DNA of 64,000 nt from UBA9676 sp963741615 (GCA_963741615.1 CAVUIU010000026.1:1-64000), one strand, 5' to 3'; positions 17,964 through 27,223 are shown, numbered from the stretch's first letter. The notes: generated by a model from the letters alone, not told the origin. Numbers and translations: made by a program.

Positions 17964-18077
17964 TCTTTTGACTGACCATGACGGGGTCTGGAAAAGCTGG
18001 ATGGCGCAGGGTCGGCCGGGTCCAGCGTTCCTGCTGGTTGGCTGGGTAATAATTCCGCTAGCCGGGTCGGTGAGCCA

Positions 18078-19139
18078 TCAGATCTCCTTTCCGCCGGGGA
18101 CGCTGCCCCCGGCCGGGCGGTCAGGTGAATGCAGCCAGCAGGCGCTGACATGCCCGGGCGCGACCTCGATCGGTGGTGGCGCGAGTTGCTGGCAGACTGC
18201 CAGCGCATGCGGGCAGCGTGGATGGAACCGGCAGCCCGTCGGCGGTGTGAGCAGGCTCGGCACCGCGCCGCGGGCGGAGATCCGCACCGGCTCCGGCCGG
18301 TCGGGGTCCGGTGCGGCGTTCAGCAGGAGCTGGGTGTATGGATGCGCCGGGTGATCGGTGACCGAGATCGCGGGTGCCGACTCGACGAGGCGTCCCGCGT
18401 ACATCACCGCGATCTCGTCGGCCAGGTAGCGGGCCGAGGCGATGTCGTGGGTGATGTAGAGGATCGTCATGCCCTCGTTCTCCCGCAGGTCAGCAAGCAG
18501 GTTGAGGACGCCGAGCCGGATGGACACGTCCAGCATCGACACCGGCTCGTCGGCGAGCAGCACCCGCGGCCGCACCGCGAGCGCCCGGGCGATCGCCACG
18601 CGCTGCCGCTGCCCACCGGACAGCTCGTGCGGGTACTTGCCGAGAAACTGCCGGGGCGGGGTGAGCGCGACCCGCTCCAGCAGGCGGCCGAGCGAATCTT
18701 CCAGGCTGCCCGGTGTGCCGAGCCCGTGCACCTTCAGCGGCCGGGTCAGGTGGTACCGCACATCGTGCACCGGGTTGAGCGAGGCAAACGGGTCCTGCAG
18801 CACCATCTGCACCTGCTGTGCGTACCGCCGCCGCCCGCCGCGGCCGGGGGGCACGGGCTGGCCTTCGAGGAGCAGGAGCCCGGAGGTCGGTTTCAGCAGC
18901 CGCGCGAAGAGCCTGGCAAGCGTGGACTTACCGCAGCCGCTCTCGCCGACGATCGCGGTGATGCGGCCGCCGGGCAGCGCGAGCGAGACGCCGTCCACCG
19001 CGTGCACCGCCCCGCCCCGGCCAGCGGGGAAGTGCTTGGTGATCTCCCGGGCTTCGAGCAGTGCCGCGCGGCTGGCCGCCGCCGGGGCGGACACCCGCCC
19101 GGCGCTGCCGGGGGAACCGTGCCCCGCTGATGTCGTCAT
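18078..19139 (-). CDS. Oligopeptide/oligosaccharide ABC ATPase (DppF-like)
   Basis: ATP-binding subunit. Walker A GESGCGKSTL, signature ELSGGQRQR and Walker B RVLLADEPVSMLD are canonical. The C-terminal oligopeptide-transporter domain has GCRFHPRCPHA and a final CWLH, whose cysteines bind an Fe-S cluster or metal in relatives. Its ATG overlaps the DppD-like stop (ATGA). About 154 bp separate it from the downstream binding-protein gene; that gap holds a small GC hairpin at 17945-17963. Confidence 0.92.
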   Translation of the reverse strand: MTTSAGHGSPGSAGRVSAPAAASRAALLEAREITKHFPAGRGGAVHAVDGVSLALPGGRITAIVGESGCGKSTLARLFARLLKPTSGLLLLEGQPVPPGRGGRRRYAQQVQMVLQDPFASLNPVHDVRYHLTRPLKVHGLGTPGSLEDSLGRLLERVALTPPRQFLGKYPHELSGGQRQRVAIARALAVRPRVLLADEPVSMLDVSIRLGVLNLLADLRENEGMTILYITHDIASARYLADEIAVMYAGRLVESAPAISVTDHPAHPYTQLLLNAAPDPDRPEPVRISARGAVPSLLTPPTGCRFHPRCPHALAVCQQLAPPPIEVAPGHVSACWLHSPDRPAGGSVPGGKEI

Positions 19140-20335
19140 CGCCCGGTCCTCGTCGCGTCCTGGGCCGCAGCGGTGGTGCCCGGCTGGGTGGCCGCCGGCA
19201 GGTGCGTCACCGGGGGCGGCGCTCCGGGCGCCGTCCCGGCTCCAGGCCCCGTCCCGGCGCCGGGCTCGGGGACGGCCAGCTCGGTGGGGACTGCATGAGT
19301 CCCGTCGTGCAGCCAGCAGGCCGCGGAACGCCTACCCGCCCGGCCGAGCTGGATCGCCGCGGGGACCTCCGTCCGGCAGATGTCCATGGCGAAGCCGCAG
19401 CGGGGGTGGAACGGGCAGCCCGGTGGCGGGGCGCGCAGATCCGGCGGTGATCCCGGGATCCCGGCCAGCGGCCTTCTCGGGCCGTGCAGCGGCGGGAAGG
19501 AGTGCAGCAGCCCCAGCGTGTACGGGTGCCGCGGCGCCCGGTAGAGGCTGTTGGCGGGAGCCTGCTCCAGCAGCCGCCCGGCATACATCACCGCGATGGA
19601 GTCGGCGAGCTCGACCAGCAGGGAAAGGTCGTGGGTGATGAACAGCACCGCGAAGGAGAGCTCGCGCTGCAGCCCGGCGAGCTCGGTCAGGATTTCCCGC
19701 TGCGTCACGACGTCGAGGGCTGTCGTCGGCTCATCCATGATCACAACCGCTGGCTCCAGGGCCAGCGCCATGGCGATCATCACCCGCTGGCGCATGCCGC
19801 CGGACAGCTGGTGCGGGTAATCACCCAGGCGGTCGGGGGAGATCCCCACCATCTCGAGCAGCTGGCCGGCCCGCTGGTTGCGGCCGGTCCTGTCCAGCTG
19901 CTTCCGGTGCGCCTGCAGCACATCGGTGAGCTGGGCACCGATCGTGATCACCGGGTTGAGTGCGTGCATCGCGCTCTGCATCACCACGGCGACGCGGGAC
20001 CAGCGGAGCTCGCGCAGGCGGCTCTCGTCCGCGCTCAGCAGGTCGATCGTGGCCGCCGGTGGCGACTCCCCGGCCGGCCCGGTGGCGTCGTGCAGCAGCA
20101 CCTGGCCGCCGGTGATGACACCGGGCGCGCGCAGCAGCCTGGTCATCGCGTAGGCCAGCGTCAACTTGCCGCTGCCGCTCTCACCGGCGAGCCCGAGCAC
20201 GGTGCCGCTCACCAAGGTGAGGTCCGCGTCGATGACCGCGTGTACGGCGTCCGGGCCGAGCCCGTAGTCCACCCGCAGCCCGCGCACCTCGATCAGCGGG
20301 CTGCGGGCCGGGCTGAGAACATCGTGACTGGTCAT
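19136..20335 (-). CDS. Oligopeptide/oligosaccharide ABC ATPase (DppD-like), altered Walker A
   Basis: Companion ATPase of about 399 aa. The signature LSGGMRQRVMIA, Walker B VVIMDEPTTALD and the C-terminal GCPFHPRCGF...CWLH domain are normal. Walker A reads GESGSGKLT: the Mg-coordinating Ser after Lys is Leu (codon TTG at 20162-20164), one base from the expected TCG. The start is ATG 20335, where ATGA overlaps the permease stop; longer in-frame extensions lie antisense-like inside the permease gene and are rejected. The C-terminus is rich in Gly/Ala/Pro after the metal-binding Cys. Confidence 0.9.
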   Translation of the reverse strand: MTSHDVLSPARSPLIEVRGLRVDYGLGPDAVHAVIDADLTLVSGTVLGLAGESGSGKLTLAYAMTRLLRAPGVITGGQVLLHDATGPAGESPPAATIDLLSADESRLRELRWSRVAVVMQSAMHALNPVITIGAQLTDVLQAHRKQLDRTGRNQRAGQLLEMVGISPDRLGDYPHQLSGGMRQRVMIAMALALEPAVVIMDEPTTALDVVTQREILTELAGLQRELSFAVLFITHDLSLLVELADSIAVMYAGRLLEQAPANSLYRAPRHPYTLGLLHSFPPLHGPRRPLAGIPGSPPDLRAPPPGCPFHPRCGFAMDICRTEVPAAIQLGRAGRRSAACWLHDGTHAVPTELAVPEPGAGTGPGAGTAPGAPPPVTHLPAATQPGTTAAAQDATRTGR

Positions 20336-21345
20336 CGTGGGTCCGCCTGTTCCGCGACGGCGGCCGGCCGCACGACCGGGGTGAGGCCGAGGGCGAAGCG
20401 CGTCGGCAGGCCCGCCTGCTTTGCCCGGCGCCGGGTGAGACCGGCGCCGCGCAGCCGGGGGTTGATGAACTCGTCGATGCCGAAGTTGAGCAGCGCCAGC
20501 GAGGTGCCGAGCAGCGCGACCGCGAGCCCCGGCGGGATGTACCACCACCAGTACCCGCTGACCTGGGCATTTACCGATTGTGCCCAGAACAGCATGCCCC
20601 CCCAGCTCCAGTGCGGGTCGATGTTCACCAGTCCGAGGTAGGCGATCGCGGTATAGGTGCCCACACCGTAAAGCACGGTGAACAGGAACGAGGACGCGAT
20701 GATCGGCAGCAGGTTGGGCACGATCTCCCAGCCGATGATCCGGGGAGTGCTCTCGCCGATGAGGCGGGCCGACTCCACGTAGTCCCGGTTGCGCAGCGAG
20801 AGCGTCTGCGCGCGGAGCACCCGCGCGCCCCAGGCCCAGGCGGTCAGTGCGATGATCACGCCGATCAGCAGGTCGTTACTCGAGCTCGGCAGGAAGCCGA
20901 AGATCACGATCAGCAACAGCAGCGCCGGCATGACCAGGAAGATGTTGGCCAGCATGGACAGCAGGTCATCCGCCAGCCCGCCGAGGTATCCCGCGGCCAC
21001 GCCGACCACGACCGAGATGACCGTCGCGACCACCCCGGCCAGGAACGCGACGATGATCGTGCTCCGGCCGCCGGTGAGCATCTGGGACAGGACATCCTGC
21101 TGGGTCTGCGTGGTCCCGAGCCAGTGCGCGGCCGAGGGCGGCTGCGGCACCCCGCTCCGCGCCAGGTCTGCCGACGGGTCATAGGGGGCCAGGACCGGGC
21201 CGACGAGGGCGAGGATCAGGAAGGCGATGAGCATGCCGCCGCCGATCAGGGCCTTGGGCGAGCGGGGCAGATGGAACCGGCGTGCGCGCAGCGGCAGGGC
21301 CGGCTCGGCCGCGGTGACCGTAGGCTCGTTCACGGAGACGGCCAT
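20332..21345 (-). CDS. ABC permease (DppC-like)
   Basis: A ~337-aa membrane subunit with an N-terminal OppC-type helix (ALIGGGMLIAFLILALVGPV) followed by the motif YDPSADLA. The inner-membrane core has the EAA-like loop YVESARLIGESTPRIIGWEI. It pairs with the DppB-like permease. The 3' end overlaps the DppD start by 4 bp. Confidence 0.91.
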   Translation of the reverse strand: MAVSVNEPTVTAAEPALPLRARRFHLPRSPKALIGGGMLIAFLILALVGPVLAPYDPSADLARSGVPQPPSAAHWLGTTQTQQDVLSQMLTGGRSTIIVAFLAGVVATVISVVVGVAAGYLGGLADDLLSMLANIFLVMPALLLLIVIFGFLPSSSNDLLIGVIIALTAWAWGARVLRAQTLSLRNRDYVESARLIGESTPRIIGWEIVPNLLPIIASSFLFTVLYGVGTYTAIAYLGLVNIDPHWSWGGMLFWAQSVNAQVSGYWWWYIPPGLAVALLGTSLALLNFGIDEFINPRLRGAGLTRRRAKQAGLPTRFALGLTPVVRPAAVAEQADPR

Positions 21346-21347
21346 CG

Positions 21348-22331
21348 CTACGCCTCCTGCCGGGTGCGCGGGTCAAGGAGCAGGTAGGCGAAGTCGGCGA
21401 TCAGGTTCGCGGCCAGCACGGCGAGCGTGATGATGAGGAAGATGCCCTGCATCAGCGGCGCATCGTGGTTGATGACCGCCTGGTACAGCACGAAGCCGAT
21501 CCCCGGGTACGCGAAAACGATCTCGGTGAGCAGCGCGCCGGAGACCACGAACCCGATCGCCAGCGAGAAACCGGACACGCTCGGCAGGATCGCGTTCCGC
21601 GCCGCATACCAGATCACCTTCTGTTTGGGCAGGCCCTTGGCCTGCGCTATCAGCACGTAGTCCTCATCCATGGTGGTGAGCATCTGGTTCCGCATGCCGA
21701 CCATCCAGCCGGCCGCGGACGCGACCACGATGGTGAGCGCCGGCAGCGCCGCGTGGTCGAGCAGGTCCGCGATGTGCCCCGGCGCCAGGCCGCTCTGGTA
21801 ATCCAGCTGGTTCTGGCCCAGCCCGTAGGGGAACCAGCCGAGCTTGACCGCGAACAGCTCGATGGCCAGGAAGGCCAGGAAGAAGTACGGCGCCGCCTGG
21901 AAGAACGTGGTGACCGGGAGCAGGCTGTCCAGCCAGGTCCCGCGCCGCCAGGCGACCAGGATGCCGATCCCGGTGCCGAGCACGAAACTGATCACGGTCG
22001 CGGTTCCCACCAGCGCGAGCGTCCACGGCAGCGCGGTGGCGATCACCGAGGTGACCGGCGTCGGGTAGGAACTGGTGGAGGTGCCGAGGTTGCCGTGCAG
22101 CAGGTTCGCCCAGAACTGCGCGTACTGGGTAGGCAGCCCGGCCGGGTTGTCGATCCCGTAGAGCTTCTCCAGCGCGTGCAGCGCCTGCGGGCTGCCCATC
22201 TGGCTGCCCGCTTTGGCGAGGACGGCGTCCAGCGCGTTGCCCGGCATCAGCCGCGGGATGAAGAAGTCAATGGTGATCGCGATCAGGAAGGTGATCGCAT
22301 AGAACGGCAGTTTCCTGGCGAGCATGGCCAT
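21348..22331 (-). CDS. ABC permease (DppB-like)
   Basis: A ~327-aa membrane subunit beginning with the typical DppB first helix (YAITFLIAITIDFFIPRLMPGN). The EAA-like loop is YVLIAQAKGLPKQKVIWYAA, and five to six helices are visible. It starts 9 bp after the lacI stop and ends 2 bp before dppC, so it belongs to one polycistron. The N-terminal extracytoplasmic loop is typical of the peptide/oligosaccharide branch. Confidence 0.91.
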   Translation of the reverse strand: MAMLARKLPFYAITFLIAITIDFFIPRLMPGNALDAVLAKAGSQMGSPQALHALEKLYGIDNPAGLPTQYAQFWANLLHGNLGTSTSSYPTPVTSVIATALPWTLALVGTATVISFVLGTGIGILVAWRRGTWLDSLLPVTTFFQAAPYFFLAFLAIELFAVKLGWFPYGLGQNQLDYQSGLAPGHIADLLDHAALPALTIVVASAAGWMVGMRNQMLTTMDEDYVLIAQAKGLPKQKVIWYAARNAILPSVSGFSLAIGFVVSGALLTEIVFAYPGIGFVLYQAVINHDAPLMQGIFLIITLAVLAANLIADFAYLLLDPRTRQEA

Positions 22332-22340
22332 GGCGTCCCC

Positions 22341-23441
22341 CTAGACCGCTGGGGGGCCGGGGCTCGCGTCGGCAGGGCAGCCGCAGCTCTCGCGGCGGAT
22401 CAGGGTGGTGGGCAGGATGATGTTGCGCCCGGCCACCTCCCCGTTACAGACCATGGCGTACAGGGCTTCGAAGGCGGTCGCGCCGAGCTGCTGGATCGGC
22501 TGCCGCACGGTGGTCAGCAACGGCCGCAGGTGCCGCGCGACCGGGATGTCGTCGAACCCGGTGACCGCGATATCCCCGGGGACGTCGAGTCCGTGCTGGG
22601 TTAGCGCGTGGACGGCGCCGAGCGCGGTCTGGTCGTTCGCGCAGGCGATGGCCTCGGGCAGGGCAGCGCCCTGGGCGAGCAGCCGCTCGATCACCCGCGC
22701 GCCGCCGGCGGCGTAGTAGTTCCCGCGCCATTGCGGGCCGTCGGTGAAATCCGCGCCGGACGCTGCCACCTCGGCGGCGAACGCGGTCTGCCGTGCGATG
22801 TTGTCCGGGCTGCTGGCGGCCCCGCTGAGGTAGGCGAGGGTCGCGAAGCCGTGGTCGTGGACGAGGTGGCGGGCTAGTTCGCGCATGCCGGAGACGTTGT
22901 CACCGCCCACGTTGGTGGTGGTGGGGGTCTGCACCCCCGCCAGGGTGACGATCGGCACCTGCCGCGACAGCTGTTCCAGCTGGTCGGGGTCGAGCACCTG
23001 GTCGTGCAGGATCAGCCCGTCGCTCTTGCGGGCCAGCGCGAAGATGCGCCTGCTGTAGTCGTGGTCGTCCACGTCCACCGAGCACACCAGCAGGTTGAAG
23101 TCCCGGTGCTGGGCGGCCACCTCGATGCCCCGGTTGATGAGGTCGGGGAACTGGAGGCTCTCCTCCTCGTCGGCGTAGAAGCCACCCCCGGGCACGGTCG
23201 TCGCGGGGCGGCGGATGACCACCCCGACGACTTCCTTGAGCCTGGCGCTCAGTGCCCGCGCCGCGCCGTCCGGGATGAACCCGAGCTCGGTGACGGCCTG
23301 CATCACCCGTTCCTTGGTCTCGGGGAGCGGATTGCGGCGCTCGTTGAGCACCCGCGAGACCGATGCGATGGAGACTCCCGCCACCCGCGCGACATCGTAG
23401 ATGGTCGGCTGCGTGTGCACCGCGTCTCCGTTGTCTGCCAT
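22341..23441 (-). CDS. LacI family transcriptional repressor of the GH3/dpp operon
   Basis: DNA-binding regulator of about 366 aa. The N-terminal HTH (TIYDVARVAGVSIASVSRVL, near residues 13-32) and hinge helix LSARLKEVVGVV are followed by a periplasmic-binding-protein-like ligand domain. ATG 23441 gives the normal family length; longer in-frame extensions cross the operator region and are rejected. It is the first gene of the operon and lies just downstream of two LacI-type palindromes, so autoregulation plus operon control is expected. The inducer is probably the imported oligosaccharide. Confidence 0.92.
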   Translation of the reverse strand: MADNGDAVHTQPTIYDVARVAGVSIASVSRVLNERRNPLPETKERVMQAVTELGFIPDGAARALSARLKEVVGVVIRRPATTVPGGGFYADEEESLQFPDLINRGIEVAAQHRDFNLLVCSVDVDDHDYSRRIFALARKSDGLILHDQVLDPDQLEQLSRQVPIVTLAGVQTPTTTNVGGDNVSGMRELARHLVHDHGFATLAYLSGAASSPDNIARQTAFAAEVAASGADFTDGPQWRGNYYAAGGARVIERLLAQGAALPEAIACANDQTALGAVHALTQHGLDVPGDIAVTGFDDIPVARHLRPLLTTVRQPIQQLGATAFEALYAMVCNGEVAGRNIILPTTLIRRESCGCPADASPGPPAV

Positions 23442-23468
23442 CGCTCCCAACCGCTCAGGTCGCTCCGA

Positions 23469-23514
23469 GTAAGCGCTTTCCCGCCCGGCCCGGTAAGAGC
23501 GGAAAGCGCTTACC
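23469..23514 (-). promoter_or_regulatory. Paired LacI-type operators upstream of lacI
   Basis: Two copies of the palindromic core AAGCGCTT lie at 23471-23478 and 23504-23511. Their flanks mirror each other (GTAAGCGCTTTCC and GGAAAGCGCTTACC). The centres are 33 bp apart, close to three helical turns, so bound dimers would face the same side. The site lies 28 bp before the lacI start. Cores of this form are typical of LacI/GalR-family sites for carbohydrate genes. Confidence 0.82.
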
Positions 23515-23760
23515 AACCGGGTGATTCGGAGCGTATGCCTGAGCCCGTCCCGGCTCAAGCCCTCAGCGCCGCCGTTACCGGAACGTGATCTGATGCTCAC
23601 CGGGCCGCGGCCGGCAGGCCCGGGCGGCCGGGCCCGGGGAAAGCACCCGGGGTTGGGGACCGGCGATCTGGCCGGTCCGGCATTGGTGATGGGAATTACG
23701 GGTGGACCGAAACACGCACGTAATCCTGGATCACCAGGACTGAGACACGTTGTCGGCGGT

Positions 23761-23787
23761 GTAACAGTCGGGAAACGTGTCCGAAAC
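23761..23787 (+). promoter_or_regulatory. GlnR-like box upstream of the ammonium transporter
   Basis: GTAAC-n6-GAAAC-n6-GAAAC occurs with exact 6-base spacers, close to the actinobacterial GlnR pattern gTnAC-n6-GAAAC repeated every 11 bp. A second partial match, GAAAC-n6-GTAAT, lies at 23709-23724. The main box is about 75 bp before the GTG start of the transporter, a sensible position for activation under nitrogen limitation. This is pattern recognition only. Confidence 0.55.
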
Positions 23788-23859
23788 CCGCCCATGGGAA
23801 ACATGAAGCGTCCTTGACCGACGCTCCGTGGCCGGTTGAGCCCAGAGAGGTGGAGAGCA

Positions 23860-25269
23860 GTGGTTCCCTATCCGAGTTGGCTGAACGCCGGAGACACCTC
23901 CTGGCAGTTGACGGCCGCGACCCTCGTCGGCCTGATGAGTCTGCCCGGCCTGGCAGTCCTGTACGGGGGCCTGGTACAGCGCAAGTGGGCTGTCAACACC
24001 ATGATCATGGCCTTCAGCGGGTTCTGCCTGGTCCTCATCGTGTGGGTCCTGTGGGTCTTCAAGATGGGCTTCGGCCAGGCGTGGATCGGCACCTTGGTCG
24101 GCCACCCGGGCCCGGTCATCGGCTCGCTCAACGAGCAGGGCCAGGCGAACATCCCGAGTGTGAGCGGCGCCGGGCTGATGCCCAAGTTCCACTTCTCCCA
24201 GTCGGCCCTGGTCTACTTCCAGTTCGTGTTCGCGGCGATCACGCCGCTGCTGTTCCTGGGCAGCGTGGTGGGCCGGATCAGCTTCAAGGTGTGGCTGATC
24301 TTCGTGCCCCTCTGGTCCACCTTCGCCTACGCCGTGAACGCGTTCCTGCTCTGGGGCGGTGGCTGGTGGGCGGCACACGGCGCGCTGGACTTCAGCGGTG
24401 GCTACGTCATCCACCTGGCGGCCGGTGTCTCCGGGTTCGTCGCGGCGGCGGTCATCGGGCCGCGGCTGAAGCGTGACCGTCAGCACGGCGTGCCGAACAA
24501 CCTGCTCCTGGTCTCGGTCGGCGCGGGCATCCTGTGGCTGGGCTGGAACGGGTTCAACGGCGGTGACCCGTACTTCGCGGGCGCGGACGCGGCGGCGGCG
24601 GTGCTCAACACCAACCTGGCCACCGCCGTTGCCATGATGACCTGGATCGTCATGGACATGCTGCTGACCAGGGAGAAGAAAGCGACCTTCCTGGGCGGCA
24701 TCAACGGCATGATCGTCGGCCTGGTCGGGATCACGCCCGCGGCCGGCTACGTGAACGGCCTGGGTGCCATGGCCATCGGCTTGTTTGGATCGGCCATCGT
24801 CTGGGTGTCCTGGAACTACCTGAGCAAGGTGCGGCCCTTCAGCAAGGTGGATGACGCGCTCGGCGTGGTCTACACGCACGGTATCGCGGGCCTGGCCGGC
24901 GGCCTGATGGTCGGCCTCTTCGCCGATCCCCACATGATCGTCTACCTGGGTCTCGGCAAGAGCCCCAATGTCACCACCGCGGGGCTGTTCTACGGCCACC
25001 CGAAGCAGCTGCTCATCCAGGCGGGGGCCGCGCTGACCGTCATCGTGTGGGACGGGCTGGTCACCTTCCTCATCCTGCGGGGTCTGGGCCTCTTCATGAA
25101 GCTGCGGCTGCCCGACGAGGTGCTCGAGGTCGGCGACGTGGCGATCCACAACGAGGAGGTCTACCCCTCCGAGGCGCTGACCAGGGTCGGCTCGGGCGTC
25201 ACGGCCCCGCCGCCATCCGCGGTGCCCAGGGGGGAGACGCCCGCCAAGGTGCCCAGCGACAGTTCCTGA
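23860..25269 (+). CDS. amt: Ammonium transporter (Amt family)
   Basis: Membrane ammonium channel of about 469 aa with eleven helices. Landmarks are the N-terminal GLMSLPGLAVLYGGLVQRKW helix, the first pore His in GGYVIHLAAG, the ILWLGWNGFNGG block and the second pore His in YTHGIAGLAGG. The C-terminal tail ends in a cytosolic segment with VAIHNEEVYPSEA. GTG 23860 has GAGAGGTGGAG upstream; TTG 23836 is an alternative. No glnK follows, unlike the usual amtB-glnK-glnD operon. A strong terminator lies downstream. Confidence 0.93.
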   Translation: MVPYPSWLNAGDTSWQLTAATLVGLMSLPGLAVLYGGLVQRKWAVNTMIMAFSGFCLVLIVWVLWVFKMGFGQAWIGTLVGHPGPVIGSLNEQGQANIPSVSGAGLMPKFHFSQSALVYFQFVFAAITPLLFLGSVVGRISFKVWLIFVPLWSTFAYAVNAFLLWGGGWWAAHGALDFSGGYVIHLAAGVSGFVAAAVIGPRLKRDRQHGVPNNLLLVSVGAGILWLGWNGFNGGDPYFAGADAAAAVLNTNLATAVAMMTWIVMDMLLTREKKATFLGGINGMIVGLVGITPAAGYVNGLGAMAIGLFGSAIVWVSWNYLSKVRPFSKVDDALGVVYTHGIAGLAGGLMVGLFADPHMIVYLGLGKSPNVTTAGLFYGHPKQLLIQAGAALTVIVWDGLVTFLILRGLGLFMKLRLPDEVLEVGDVAIHNEEVYPSEALTRVGSGVTAPPPSAVPRGETPAKVPSDSS

Positions 25270-25293
25270 TCCACCCCAGCCGTTCCATCCGGC

Positions 25294-25352
25294 CCGCCCG
25301 GCGGACGTCCCTGCGCCATCGCGCAAGTCCGCCGGGCGGCCGGTTACCGGCC
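25294..25352 (+). terminator. Hairpin terminator region after amt
   Basis: A perfect 13-bp stem pairs 25294-25306 with 25327-25339 around a 20-base loop. A second palindrome, GGCCGG-TTA-CCGGCC, follows at 25338-25352. No U-tract is present, as is common for actinobacterial terminators. It starts 24 bp after the amt stop and also lies downstream of the convergent ThDP gene, so it may serve both strands. Confidence 0.65.
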
Positions 25353-25491
25353 CCGCGTTCGTGATCGCCGCGACATAGCACGGGTTGCGCCCACGCAAAT
25401 CACCACAAATCGGACGTGATCATGGGCCCAAGTCGTGCCAAGTCGGATATCAGCCGGGGGACCAGCGTCACCGCGGGGGAGCCGGGCTGGC

Positions 25492-27210
25492 TTAGTGGCC
25501 GCGGAAGGCCTCTTCCAGCCACCACGAGCCGCTTCTTGAGGTGACCTTGGCGTCGATGACCAGGGGCCGGTCGCGCGGCCCGGCCAGCCATTCCCGCACC
25601 GGGGCCAGGTCCTGCGGGCCGCGCACCGTGACCCCTTCGCAGCCGAAACCGCGGCCGATGGCGGCGATGTCGGCTTCGGGGAACCTGACGGTGTCGAGCG
25701 CATGCCGATCCGGGCCGAAGTGGTGCACTTCCGCCCCGTAGGCCGCGTCGTCGTAGATCACAATGATCATCGGCAGCCGCAGCCTGACCACCGTTTCCAG
25801 CTCGCTGATCCCCATCAGCGCCCCGCCATCGCCCAGCGCCGCGACCGGCAGCCGGCCGGGCTGGGCGAGGGCGGCGCCTATTGCCGAGGCCAGGCCGAGC
25901 CCGATCGACTGGTAAGCCTGCGTGAAGCAGAACGCACTGGCGTCCGGTACCGACAGGAACATGCTGGGGTAGCCCATGAAGTTCCCCGAGTTGACGGAGA
26001 CCACCCGCTGCGCGGGAAGCAGGTCGTCCAGGGCGATGGTGAGCGTGCGCGGATCGATCCGCGCCCCGCCGCCCCCTTCGGGGCCGTCCCCGTCGCTGCC
26101 AGATTCCCCCGCGTCCTCGCCCGGCCCGTCCCCGCCGGCTCCGCCGGTTCCCTCGTCGGTGTACGGGACATCGCGCCAGCGACCCTCGGCTGCGATGCGG
26201 GCCCGCAGTTCCGGCGACCGGTAACCGCCGGCCGTGCGCCCGGCCAGTTCCGCCAGCACGGCCTGGCACGTCTGCCCGACGTCGCCGAGCACCGCCAGGT
26301 CGACCGGCCGGTGCGCGCCCAGGGCGGACACGTCGTCGTCCACCTGTGCGACGGTGGCATCCGGCCCGATGAGCCGGCCGTGGCGCATCGTCCACATGTT
26401 GAGTGAGCACCCCCAGCCGACGATCAGGTCGGCCGCGCCGATCAGCTCCGCCGCTAGCGGTGTGGCGAAGCCGCCGCTCACATCGAGGTCCCAGGGGTTG
26501 CCGCGGAACAGGGCCTTGGCCGCGGCCGACGTGGCGAGCAGCGCCCCGCAGGCATCGGCGAGCCGCTCCAGGCCGTCCCGGGCACCGGCCACCCGGGCGC
26601 CCCGCCCGGCGACGAAGACCGGCCGCCGCGCGGCGGTCAGGGCCGCGGCCAGTTCGGTCACCGACTCGCTCCCCGGCTGGCAGGGCCGCAGCAGTGGCGA
26701 CGGCGGGATGACCGGCGCGTCACACTGTGCCCCCTGGACATCGAGTGGCATCGCGAGCACCACCGTCCGGCGCTGCGCCTGGGCGGTCCGGTAGGCCCGG
26801 GCCACGTCGGCGGCGGCCGAGCCGGGGGAGTGCAGCCGGTCGGCCTGTGCCCCGACCGAGGCGGCGAGCGCCGCCACGTCGATCCGGAAGTTGGACCGCA
26901 CGGCCGCGCCGGCCACGTCCGCGGCGAGCACGAGCAGCGGCGTGCGGCTCTTGGCCGCCTCCGTGATGCCGGTCATCGCGTTGGTCAGCCCCGGCCCCTG
27001 ATGGACCGACAGCAGGCCCACCTCTCCGGTGGCCCGCGCCCAGCCGTCGGCCATGCAGGCGGCGCCCCCCTCATGGCGGGCGGCGACGAACCGTGCGCCG
27101 CCCGCGATGAGGGCGTTGGTCACATGGAAGTTGCCGCTGCCCACGACGCCGAACACGGTGGTGGCGCCGAGGCCGGTGAGTACCCGTCCGGCCGCCTCGC
27201 TGACCAGCAT
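25492..27210 (-). CDS. Thiamine diphosphate-dependent enzyme (acetolactate synthase-like)
   Basis: Decarboxylase/synthase of the ThDP superfamily, about 572 aa. The N-terminal PYR domain has FGVVGSGNFHV and the activating Glu in RHEGGAACMADGWAR. A central domain and a C-terminal PP domain follow, the latter with the cofactor motif GDGGALMGISELETV and, about 20 residues on, VIYDD. An acidic Gly-rich insert of roughly 30 residues precedes the PP domain. The start is taken at ATG 27210, 13 bp after the cyclase stop; a longer in-frame start at 27273 would overlap that gene. The substrate is unknown; the neighbours are not branched-chain amino acid genes. Confidence 0.85.
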   Translation of the reverse strand: MLVSEAAGRVLTGLGATTVFGVVGSGNFHVTNALIAGGARFVAARHEGGAACMADGWARATGEVGLLSVHQGPGLTNAMTGITEAAKSRTPLLVLAADVAGAAVRSNFRIDVAALAASVGAQADRLHSPGSAAADVARAYRTAQAQRRTVVLAMPLDVQGAQCDAPVIPPSPLLRPCQPGSESVTELAAALTAARRPVFVAGRGARVAGARDGLERLADACGALLATSAAAKALFRGNPWDLDVSGGFATPLAAELIGAADLIVGWGCSLNMWTMRHGRLIGPDATVAQVDDDVSALGAHRPVDLAVLGDVGQTCQAVLAELAGRTAGGYRSPELRARIAAEGRWRDVPYTDEGTGGAGGDGPGEDAGESGSDGDGPEGGGGARIDPRTLTIALDDLLPAQRVVSVNSGNFMGYPSMFLSVPDASAFCFTQAYQSIGLGLASAIGAALAQPGRLPVAALGDGGALMGISELETVVRLRLPMIIVIYDDAAYGAEVHHFGPDRHALDTVRFPEADIAAIGRGFGCEGVTVRGPQDLAPVREWLAGPRDRPLVIDAKVTSRSGSWWLEEAFRGH

Positions 27211-27223
27211 CGCCAGCTGGCCC

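Noticed and set aside
17945..17970. Plus-strand intrinsic terminator (GC stem then TCTTTTG)
   Set aside because: No plus-strand gene lies upstream; all nearby genes are on the minus strand.
23731..25398. 555-codon open frame antisense to the ammonium transporter
   Set aside because: Covers the amt gene and the GlnR-like region; product is low-complexity.
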